Positions 57,119-64,000 of a stretch of 64,000 nt of DNA are shown one piece after another. Numbering within the stretch: the first letter of the stretch is position 1; each line of letters starts with the position of its first letter. Both the position numbers and the translations under genes were made by a program. The stretch covers positions 4,526,001 to 4,590,000 of the forward strand of contig OZ244987.1 in NCBI GenBank assembly GCA_965223105.1, in the 5' to 3' direction. The stretch is from JABDMH01 sp965223105. GTDB lineage: Bacteria > Bacteroidota > Bacteroidia > Chitinophagales > Saprospiraceae. A model generated the notes under the pieces. That model was not told the DNA's origin, ran no database searches, and was given only the letters and a program-made list of their open reading frames with translations.

Positions 57119-57242
57119 TGGAAATAGGTCGATTTCTGATTCTGCAGCTGTTAAAAAGATCCTAAAGTTTGTGAATTTGTAAGCATGCAGCAAAACTACA
57201 AGATCAACCACCGCGTTACTGCATAAACAATAACCTTTGTTT

Positions 57243-57968
57243 ATGATACGTCTGATTCTTTTTATCACATTGATTGGTACAACATCGCACCTTAGCCAAG
57301 CACAAAAGCTTGGAGAACTCTTTAACAAAGCCAAAGATGTTCTGGATGGCGGGCTCTCGAATGAGGAAATCGGAATGGGCTTAAAAGAAGCCCTTCAATT
57401 GGGTACGGGAGAAGCGGTAGACTTTCTCTCTGCTGAAGATGGCTTTTATAAAACAATATATAAGATAACCCTGCCAGAAGAAGCACAACAGATCGTTAAA
57501 AAACTAACTATGGTGCCGGGTTTTGGTAACCTGGAAAAAGATCTTGTTGAGCGTATGAATCGTGCTGCTGAATTGGCGGCAAAAAAAGCCAAACCCATCT
57601 TCGCTTCTGCTATTAAGGGTTTAACTTTTAAGGATGTCACGGAAATATTGATGGGGGAACAAGATGCGGCAACCCGGTATCTGGAACGAACCACCTCCGA
57701 GCAATTATATGAAGAGTTTCGACCGGTAATAGCTGGGGCGTTAGATGAGGTGAATGCAAGAAGCCTTTGGAAAGATGCCGTCACCGCCTACAACAAATTG
57801 CCCTTGGTAAAAAAGACCAATCCTGATCTTGACGATCACGTAACCAACAAATCATTGGATGGTGTATTTTCGTTGATTGAAAAGAAAGAAGAAGGAATCA
57901 GATCTGACGTCAACCAACGCACATCTGACCTTTTGCAAAAGGTATTTGCCAAGCAAGATAAGAGCTGA
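57243..57968 (+). CDS. DUF4197 domain-containing protein
   Basis: A 241-residue exported protein from the ATG at 57243, with a signal peptide (MIRLILFITLIGTTSHLSQAQ). The rest matches DUF4197 by eye: LSNEEIGMGLKEALQLG near the start, LVERMNRAAELAAKKAKPIF, then GEQDAATRYLERTTSEQL and a C-terminus with VTNKSLDGVFSLI. The family is helical, envelope-located and of unknown function. It lies 124 bp after the PorP/SprF gene on the same strand and may belong to the same transcript. Confidence 0.85.
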   Translation: MIRLILFITLIGTTSHLSQAQKLGELFNKAKDVLDGGLSNEEIGMGLKEALQLGTGEAVDFLSAEDGFYKTIYKITLPEEAQQIVKKLTMVPGFGNLEKDLVERMNRAAELAAKKAKPIFASAIKGLTFKDVTEILMGEQDAATRYLERTTSEQLYEEFRPVIAGALDEVNARSLWKDAVTAYNKLPLVKKTNPDLDDHVTNKSLDGVFSLIEKKEEGIRSDVNQRTSDLLQKVFAKQDKS

Positions 57969-58124
57969 GAAGGTCGCTGTCCTGTTCTAAATTGGTCTTA
58001 CATAGCTGAGCCATATTTGATCGATGGCAAGATTCCAAACATCATTGGCGTTATTATTGAGGTTTTTTATCAGCATCCGGGTCCCAAATTTTAAACATAC
58101 TGATTGAAAGACAGCACTGAAGTG

Positions 58125-61100
58125 ATGAGAACACATTTATCTCTGATTGGATTTCTCATGGTTACTGTGGCTTGGTCCCAGGAACCCATGCGGGTAGAGC
58201 GTTGTACCGCCGTATCTCCTGACGCCCCGGTATATAATATTCATGTCGATGAAGAAGATAATAAATGGGTAAGCAATTCTGAAGGACTTTGGCAGGTGCA
58301 TGCCGCAGACCTCGCAACCCCGTTGGAGGTTCCTTCGGGGGAAGTCAGCTTGCTCAGTTTTCCCGATGGAAATCATGATCTGCGATGGTCAAAGGGAGAA
58401 CTTAATAGCCTACTTGATGGGGCCCTGAGTGGATCAAATGAGATTACGTGCGGGTTCTATAATGCCGTCCAAGATCACTTATGGATAGGAACATCGGAGA
58501 CCGGCCTTTTCATGTTTCGCACACAACCAAAGTTTCGCTGGGCCAAGGAAATCAGCCGCAGAATGCCTAAACTCAGGTCTAACCACATCAATTCCATTTA
58601 TATTGATGGAGATGAAGACCGCCATTTCTTTGCGACAAATGAAGGTGTTGCTGCAGGCAGAGATGGAAGATGGGGATTGGAAGAAAGATACTTTCGGTTC
58701 CAGGCTATTGCCAACCGAGGTCAGGAAGTTTGGCTACTGGCAGAAGATTTGATTTGGGTCGTAAATGCTGATGATGACTGGCGATCGGTCGACATCGACC
58801 CCGAACAAGTACAGGGCGAAATAAAGGATATTGCCTTTGATCGGGATGGAAGGTTATGGATTGCATCCGAGTATCTCACGATGTATGATCCTGAGAATGA
58901 AGCCTATAAGATTTTTGATGGGGCCGATTATTTTACTAGCTCCAATGTAAACTGTATTGCAGTAGATCGCACCGGTGCAGTTTGGGTAGGAACCCAGGAC
59001 AAAGGACTCTACTTGATCGAGAAGGAATCTGCAATGACCGTAACCTGTCTGGTAGATCAAGAGTTATCCTGTGTTCCGGATACTGATGATGCCTCCCTTA
59101 TTGTAAAAATTAATGGAGGACAGCCACCCTATACTTATGTATGGGAAGGAGAAGACCTCACCGGCGACAATCCGCAAGGCTTGGGACCAGGTAAATATGT
59201 AGTGAGTGTCACGGATAGTCGAGGCCAAACCAAGGTTGCAGAGGGAATCGTTGAAGATACCCGTATTCATCTATCCATTGAGGCGGAGCAGCCGGCCACT
59301 CCAGATGGGAGCTCCAAGGGAAGTGCCACAGCGACGGTTGAGGGTGGAAAACCGAAACTAGTATTTCAATGGGATAATGGAGAGGCTGGTCCAAGAGCAG
59401 AAAATTTGACCGCAGGGTTGCACCAGTTGACGGTCACTGATGCACGCGGCTGTAAGGCTGAGGGAACTGTAGAGATTTCACAGGAAATTGGTGAATTAAC
59501 TGTTTCTCTGGAAAAGACACAGACGACCCTATGTGCTGGAGATGGGAAAAATGCGGTAAAAGCTAATGTGAGCGGAGGACTGGCTCCCTACGCATTCAAG
59601 TGGAGTGATCCGGCCCTTACTGGCGCTGAGGTCAGTGGAATGGGTGCCGGGCTATATTATGTCACCGTATCTGACAGCAGAGGCAAATCAGCTAGTACAT
59701 CTATAAATATCGAGGCCATTGAGGCCCTGCAGTTGACCGCCACCGCCTCTGGTGTTGCCCGTCCGGGAAAAGCGGATGGCAGAGCTGTGGCAAATGTCAC
59801 TGGTGGGACTGGAAAATATACCTATGCTTGGGATAATGGGGAAAAGTCAAAGAACGCTGAGAACCTGAGCCCGGGAAAGCACACGGTAACGGTGACTGAT
59901 GAAGCAGGATGTGTTGTCGAAGGTAGCGTGGAAATTTCTCAGGAGATTGGAGAGCTTAGCGTATCTATGGAAAGAACGGGAACCAGTGATTGTGCTGGAG
60001 ATGGGAAAAATAGTGTTCGTGTCAATGTGAATGGAGGGCTTGCTCCTTATACTTATCAATGGAGTTCAGCAGATCTTAGTGGAAATGAAGCCACTGGAAT
60101 GACTGGGGGTTTGTATTACGTCACAGTTTCTGACAACAGTGGCAAATCTGCATCAACATCAATCAATCTTGAAGCCATTGAGCCGATAGAGCTTAATGCT
60201 ACCGCAACGGCCGCCGCCAGCACTGGAAATGCAGATGGTAGAGCCACAGTGAGCGCCAAAGGAGGCACCGGTAAATATACTTACGCTTGGGACAGTGGAG
60301 AAAAAACAAAGAATGCCACAAATCTTAGTCCAGGCATGCATTCAGTAACTGTAACAGATGAAGCCGGCTGCACAGAAACAGCTGAGATCGAAATAAGTGA
60401 AGATATTGCTGAATTGTCTGTAGTTTTAGATGGCTTAGACATCCCTTGTTTTGGAGATCAAAGTGGTGAAATAGAAGCATTAATTCGAGGTGGCAAAAAA
60501 CCGTTTTCTATTGTATGGAATCAACCGGATCTGAATGGAGATCACCTTACAGGCTTGACGGGTGGATCTTATGCAATCACCGTCACCGATGCAGTGGGCA
60601 ACCAAGCCAGTGCCAGCCTCACATTGAATGAACCTGATGAGCTCTCTGCTGAGATTGTTGAACAAAGAGGGGTAACTGATGAGGCTTCCAAGGACGGCAA
60701 AGCCCAGATCGAAGTAAATGGAGGAAGCGGCTCCTACGAAATTGTCTGGGACAATCAGGTTACAGGCGACAAAGTGGATAACTTGAGTTTAGGCAGTCAC
60801 AGTGTGACGGTCACCGATGGCAACAATTGTTCACTAAGTAAGACTTTTGAGGTTGAACAAAAAATCTTGCCTCAACTCACTCTATCCAAATTGCGCAGCG
60901 GCCAGGTGGTTCAGATGCAGATGCTTCAATTTGATGCCGACAGCACCAATATTAACGAATCAGCAAAACCCGTTTTGACTGAAGTCTATCAATTCTTAAA
61001 AGACAATCCGGCTGTCGTGATTCGGGTAGAAGGTCACACCAACAATATTCCACCAGATGAATTTTGTGACCGCTTGTCTACGGCTAGAGCAAAGTCAGTA

Positions 61101-61256
61101 GCCGAGTATATCGTGCAGCAAGGCATTGCCGATGAACGGGTCTACTACAAGGGATATGGGAAGCGGAATCCTATATATTCAAACCGAACAGCGGAGGGTC
61201 GCAGAAAAAATCAACGAGTCGAAATTCAGATTTTGAAGGTTCGGGAAGATGGTTGA
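58125..61256 (+). CDS. OmpA-family protein with Reg_prop propeller and SprB repeats
   Basis: A 1043-residue exported protein from the ATG at 58125 (MRTHLSLIGFLMVTVAWSQ signal). Residues about 40-310 look like a ligand-type beta-propeller with Reg_prop blades (DNKWVSNSEGLW, DHLWIGTSETGLF, GAVWVGTQDKGLY). Residues about 315-905 are a row of SprB/PKD-like repeats, each with GGxxxYTYxW, a GLYYVTVSD or LHQLTVTD strand, and often GC. The C-terminus (about 925-1035) is an OmpA peptidoglycan-binding domain: FDADSTNINESAK, RVEGHTNN, LSTARAKSVAEYI, YGKRNPI and NQRVEIQ. It could tether an outer-membrane or periplasmic assembly to the cell wall. Its position behind the PorP/SprF gene suggests a role with the giant protein. 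Confidence 0.85.
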   Translation: MRTHLSLIGFLMVTVAWSQEPMRVERCTAVSPDAPVYNIHVDEEDNKWVSNSEGLWQVHAADLATPLEVPSGEVSLLSFPDGNHDLRWSKGELNSLLDGALSGSNEITCGFYNAVQDHLWIGTSETGLFMFRTQPKFRWAKEISRRMPKLRSNHINSIYIDGDEDRHFFATNEGVAAGRDGRWGLEERYFRFQAIANRGQEVWLLAEDLIWVVNADDDWRSVDIDPEQVQGEIKDIAFDRDGRLWIASEYLTMYDPENEAYKIFDGADYFTSSNVNCIAVDRTGAVWVGTQDKGLYLIEKESAMTVTCLVDQELSCVPDTDDASLIVKINGGQPPYTYVWEGEDLTGDNPQGLGPGKYVVSVTDSRGQTKVAEGIVEDTRIHLSIEAEQPATPDGSSKGSATATVEGGKPKLVFQWDNGEAGPRAENLTAGLHQLTVTDARGCKAEGTVEISQEIGELTVSLEKTQTTLCAGDGKNAVKANVSGGLAPYAFKWSDPALTGAEVSGMGAGLYYVTVSDSRGKSASTSINIEAIEALQLTATASGVARPGKADGRAVANVTGGTGKYTYAWDNGEKSKNAENLSPGKHTVTVTDEAGCVVEGSVEISQEIGELSVSMERTGTSDCAGDGKNSVRVNVNGGLAPYTYQWSSADLSGNEATGMTGGLYYVTVSDNSGKSASTSINLEAIEPIELNATATAAASTGNADGRATVSAKGGTGKYTYAWDSGEKTKNATNLSPGMHSVTVTDEAGCTETAEIEISEDIAELSVVLDGLDIPCFGDQSGEIEALIRGGKKPFSIVWNQPDLNGDHLTGLTGGSYAITVTDAVGNQASASLTLNEPDELSAEIVEQRGVTDEASKDGKAQIEVNGGSGSYEIVWDNQVTGDKVDNLSLGSHSVTVTDGNNCSLSKTFEVEQKILPQLTLSKLRSGQVVQMQMLQFDADSTNINESAKPVLTEVYQFLKDNPAVVIRVEGHTNNIPPDEFCDRLSTARAKSVAEYIVQQGIADERVYYKGYGKRNPIYSNRTAEGRRKNQRVEIQILKVREDG

Positions 61257-61299
61257 GTGTACTACCATCTGTGATTTGAAGACTTGGGAAACAATCGTC

Positions 61300-61653
61300 T
61301 CAGGCAGCTAAGGCCCTATTTACTCTTGTCCTCACCACACCATCAGGAACGCTTATATCAAATGGCCCTATCCATTCCAAGACTTGTGAATCACTCGACA
61401 ACTGACATCCCATATGAAAAACCACACCCCTACTGCTCTGTAAACGAAAGGTGGCAAAGACCAGAGCCGGGTCAGCGTCTGCTGGATCAGGTTCATACAT
61501 CCACACATCTTGTTCGGGGCACAAATCCAGCAACTGAGCCAGGACTTCTGCCGAAGGCAAAGCACTTACTGACCGATCGGCCATCAAATCATTGGCAATG
61601 GCATCGATATGCATCTGTCTCTTTGGATTGACATTAGATTCTATAGTACCCAT
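61300..61653 (-). CDS. Small hypothetical protein
   Basis: A 117-residue frame from the ATG at 61653 (MGTIESNVNPKRQMHIDAI); an extension to 61701 exists but overlaps the promoter-like box. I do not recognise a family. It is acidic and probably cytosolic, with LPSAEVLAQLLDLCPEQDVWMYEP and FRLQSSRGVVFHMG as its most ordered parts. An exact -7 box lies 25 bases upstream and a palindrome beyond that, which supports a real gene. An overlapping plus-strand frame (61284-61631) is less plausible. It converges with the OmpA-family gene. Confidence 0.5.
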   Translation of the reverse strand: MGTIESNVNPKRQMHIDAIANDLMADRSVSALPSAEVLAQLLDLCPEQDVWMYEPDPADADPALVFATFRLQSSRGVVFHMGCQLSSDSQVLEWIGPFDISVPDGVVRTRVNRALAA

Positions 61654-61677
61654 GACATTATCTTTTTGATGATAAAT

Positions 61678-61685
61678 CAAAAGTA
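61678..61685 (-). promoter_or_regulatory. -7 promoter box for the small hypothetical gene
   Basis: The minus strand reads TACTTTTG, an exact TAnnTTTG match, 24 bases before the ATG at 61653. No TTG stands at the ideal distance upstream, so the call rests on the -7 box alone. Confidence 0.35.
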
Positions 61686-61692
61686 AATTACA

Positions 61693-61715
61693 ACTGTGCA
61701 ACGAATTTGCACAGT
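61693..61715. promoter_or_regulatory. Perfect palindrome in the divergent promoter region
   Basis: ACTGTGCAA, five bases, TTGCACAGT: a perfect 9-bp dyad between the divergent hypothetical gene and the 2Fe-2S subunit gene. It covers the -33 region of the minus-strand promoter and lies 52 bp before the plus-strand ATG. It is likely an operator for one or both genes; a hairpin in an RNA leader is the alternative. Confidence 0.5.
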
Positions 61716-61766
61716 GAATTCTTTTTGGAATTTAGTAGTAACTTTATAAGATAGAGACCTTCAGTC

Positions 61767-62234
61767 ATGAAAATTGCATTTACCCTTAATGGAAAAGTCG
61801 TAGAGCTAGAGGCTCCTGAAAACGCCAACCTTCTCTGGACATTACGAGATCGCCTCAAACTTACCGGTACCAAATACGCATGTGGGATTGCCCAATGCGG
61901 TGCTTGCACCGTACATCTTGATGGTAAGCCCGTTCGATCTTGCACTATGCCCTTGAAAGTTGCATCCGGCAGAGAGATTACGACGATTGAAGGTCTGAAG
62001 TCAGAAGAAGGTTTACATCCCCTTCAAGAAGCGTGGATAGAAGCTCAAGTACCACAGTGCGGCTATTGTCAATCAGGTCAGATTATGCAAGCTGCCGCTC
62101 TCTTGAGCGAGAATGATTCACCAACCCATGAAGAAATTACTGATTATATGAATGGAATCTTATGCCGGTGTGGTGCCTACATGCGTGTAAGAAAAGCCAT
62201 CAAGCTGGCATCTGCCAAAATCAATCCCCAATGA
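61767..62234 (+). CDS. (2Fe-2S)-binding subunit, xanthine dehydrogenase/isoquinoline oxidoreductase family
   Basis: The 155-residue small subunit of a molybdenum hydroxylase. The N-terminal ferredoxin fold has CGIAQCGAC and a further Cys in RSCTMP, ligating the first 2Fe-2S cluster. The C-terminal helical domain has CGYCQSGQ and CRCGAYMR for the second cluster. Length and layout match the IorA/CoxS-type single-subunit form. It passes electrons from the molybdopterin subunit to an acceptor. The stop overlaps the ATG of that subunit by four bases (ATGA), so the two are translationally coupled. Confidence 0.93.
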   Translation: MKIAFTLNGKVVELEAPENANLLWTLRDRLKLTGTKYACGIAQCGACTVHLDGKPVRSCTMPLKVASGREITTIEGLKSEEGLHPLQEAWIEAQVPQCGYCQSGQIMQAAALLSENDSPTHEEITDYMNGILCRCGAYMRVRKAIKLASAKINPQ

Positions 62235-64000
62235 CCAAGATCATGAAAGGCTTTCCGGAAATTTCCCGACGCAAGTTTCTCGCCTCCGCCACCGGTATCA
62301 CCTTTGCCGTAGTTGCTGGATCTTTCGTCCCGATTCCCAAATCTAAAGAACCTGAAGCCAGCCCTGCCAAGATTAAAGGAGAAGGGATTAATGCCTGGGT
62401 ACATTTGGGCTATGACGATCGAATAGTGATCTTCAATCCAGCCGCTGAGATGGGTCAAGGATCGATGACTGCGCTTGCCATGATCATTGCCGAAGAAATG
62501 GATGCCGACTGGTCTAAGGTCGAAGTCCAACATTCTCCTATCAAACCAGAGATCTATGGTCTTCAATGGGGTGGCAAGTTGGGCGGCCCTATGATCACGG
62601 TAGGAAGCCGGACGGTTCGTGGCTACTATAAAGGTCTGAGGCAGGCCGGAGCACAAGCGCGATACGTGTTGCTGCACACGGTCAGTCAAAGCCAAGGAAT
62701 CCCGATGGATGAGTTGACCACGGATACAGGTGTTGTGCTCCACAAGCCCTCTGGTAAAAAGTGGTCTTATGGCTCCGTGGCAGGCATGGACATCACGATC
62801 GAGGACCTTCCACGGATTCCAGAATCGGAATGGAAGAATCCTGCTGATTTTCGCCTTATCGGAAAGTCGATACAGCGGGTCGATATACCTGGTAAAGTCG
62901 ACGGTAGCGCCAAGTTTTCTATGGATGTTGACCTTCCTGGTATGGTCATAGCTCTAATGAGCCGGTCTCCGGTAAATGGTTCCACTCCTTCTATTCAGAA
63001 TGAAAGCGAAATCCAAGCACTCCCCGGCTACATTGACTTGGTTAATTTGCAGCATGGTGTAGCATTGGTTTTTGAAAATTTTGAGGATGCTTTTGCTGCC
63101 AAAAAGAAGTTACACATTGAATGGAGCATGGCATCTGCCGCTGGATATGACTCGGTTCAGGCCTTCGATCAGTACAAGGAGTTGTGTGTTGCTGATGGAG
63201 AGCAAAAAGTCATTGAAAAAAAAGGAAATGCAACTAAAGCATTAAAGGAGGCTGATCAGATCGTTGAAGCAACTTACTGTAATGATTTCACCTATCACGC
63301 GCAGATGGAGCCCCTAAATGCAGTGGTTTCCCTGGCTCCTGATGGAGGCTCGGCCGAAGCCTGGATCGGAAGTCAGGCTCCTGATCGAGCTTTAAACGCC
63401 ATCGCAGATGCCCTGGAGCTCGATGCCGCTCAGGTCACCCTTCATCCCTGTTACCTGGGTGGAGGTTTTGGAAGGCGATCTATGGCTGACTATGCGGAAG
63501 AAGCTGCCTTGATCGCTAAAAAAGTACAAAAGCCCGTAAAATTGATCTGGACCAGAGAAGATGATCTGCAATATGGAGCTTTTCGTCCCATCAGTGTACA
63601 ATTTCTCCAGGCGGCTTTAGATCAAAAGGGATACCCCTCAAGTTGGAAACATATAACCGCTGGTACCGGTGGCGGACTGATGACCTCAGGTGTCGAAATA
63701 CCTTATTACAAGATCGACAATATCCACCTTGAAGAACGCAATATAGATGAAGGGGTCAGGACCAAGCATTGGAGGTCCGTTGGACACGGGCCCAATAAAT
63801 ATGCCATCGAAGCCTTTATCGATGAAATTTGTCTGAAACTCGATCGTGATCCACTTGAATATCGCAAGTATTTGCTGCGTAATAATCCACGAGAACTCCA
63901 AGTATTGAATAAAGTGGTTGACATGTGTTCTTGGGACAATGAACCTGTAAAAGGAAGAGCTCGAGGACTTGCTTTTGCTGAGCGCAGTGGCGCCTTAGCT
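62231..64000 (+). CDS. Molybdopterin-binding subunit, xanthine dehydrogenase/IorB family (3' partial)
   Basis: The frame starts at ATG 62231 and is open to the window end, 590 codons so far. The N-terminus carries a twin-arginine signal (SRRKFLASATG) followed by a hydrophobic stretch, so the enzyme is exported folded to the periplasm. Family marks are AAEMGQGSMTALAMIIAEE, the GWG-like QWGGKLGGPMITVGSRT, RVDIPGKVDGSAKF, HAQMEPLNAVV and YLGGGFGRRSMADYAEEA. This is the isoquinoline 1-oxidoreductase beta-type large subunit, which hydroxylates an N-heterocycle or oxidises an aldehyde at the Mo centre. The substrate is unknown. It requires the molybdenum cofactor; the MoaD/ThiS-like gene at 13854 is not clearly connected. 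Confidence 0.92.
   Translation, partial: MTKIMKGFPEISRRKFLASATGITFAVVAGSFVPIPKSKEPEASPAKIKGEGINAWVHLGYDDRIVIFNPAAEMGQGSMTALAMIIAEEMDADWSKVEVQHSPIKPEIYGLQWGGKLGGPMITVGSRTVRGYYKGLRQAGAQARYVLLHTVSQSQGIPMDELTTDTGVVLHKPSGKKWSYGSVAGMDITIEDLPRIPESEWKNPADFRLIGKSIQRVDIPGKVDGSAKFSMDVDLPGMVIALMSRSPVNGSTPSIQNESEIQALPGYIDLVNLQHGVALVFENFEDAFAAKKKLHIEWSMASAAGYDSVQAFDQYKELCVADGEQKVIEKKGNATKALKEADQIVEATYCNDFTYHAQMEPLNAVVSLAPDGGSAEAWIGSQAPDRALNAIADALELDAAQVTLHPCYLGGGFGRRSMADYAEEAALIAKKVQKPVKLIWTREDDLQYGAFRPISVQFLQAALDQKGYPSSWKHITAGTGGGLMTSGVEIPYYKIDNIHLEERNIDEGVRTKHWRSVGHGPNKYAIEAFIDEICLKLDRDPLEYRKYLLRNNPRELQVLNKVVDMCSWDNEPVKGRARGLAFAERSGALA

Noticed and set aside
61284..61631. 115-codon plus-strand frame opposite the small hypothetical gene
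   Set aside because: It is rich in His, Pro and Arg without domain features; the minus-strand frame has better composition and a promoter box.

Overview
The window looks like chromosome of a gliding-type Bacteroidota, most likely Saprospiria or a relative. The evidence is a gliding-motility-associated (CHU_C, type B) C-terminal sorting domain on a giant secreted protein, a PorP/SprF partner directly behind it, an OmpA-family protein carrying SprB-type repeats, VPS10/BNR propeller proteins, and promoter-like TTG-N18-20-TAnnTTTG boxes. The lineage call is inference. No rRNA, tRNA, IS transposase or CRISPR array was recognised.

Layout. (1) 1-4108, plus strand: a 5'-truncated NAD-dependent epimerase overlapping a DapA-family aldolase, a two-domain GNAT acetyltransferase, and a secreted M23 metallopeptidase. 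(2) 4109-14126, almost all minus strand: a large secreted VPS10/BNR protein whose stop codon lies inside a long imperfect palindrome, an ATP-grasp protein, a nucleoside hydrolase, a MarR regulator with a membrane protein and matching operator-like palindromes, a NUDIX hydrolase, and a MoaD/ThiS-like protein upstream of a BNR protein. A VOC protein sits on the plus strand here. (3) 14270-15884: an SMP-30 lipoprotein followed by a decayed DUF2807 gene. (4) 16322-55996: one giant repeat gene. (5) 56045-61256: PorP/SprF protein, DUF4197 protein, and a propeller-SprB-OmpA protein. (6) 61300-64000: a small unknown gene, then a 2Fe-2S subunit and a molybdopterin subunit of a xanthine-dehydrogenase-type oxidoreductase, the last cut by the window end.

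The centrepiece is the giant gene. As written it is split into several open frames, but every break lies within repeats and can be read as a small indel against neighbouring copies (-2, -6, -4, -3, +1, -10, -15, -4, -26; net -69). The first and last segments are in the same frame. Undoing the indels gives one ORF of about 39.7 kb, about 13,250 codons. It encodes an export signal, HYR/Ig-like modules, 54 nearly identical 84-residue cysteine-rich modules (252 bp each) with degenerate edge copies, and about 137 modules of 51 residues, most of them in a five-module 765-bp higher-order repeat present about 19 times. It ends in the type IX secretion sorting domain. The PorP/SprF gene 48 bp downstream is the expected secretion partner, as in the sprB-sprF arrangement of Flavobacterium. 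The OmpA/SprB-repeat protein nearby could anchor or organise surface machinery. Whether the frame breaks are real or are assembly or consensus errors in repeats is the main open question, and errors look more likely.
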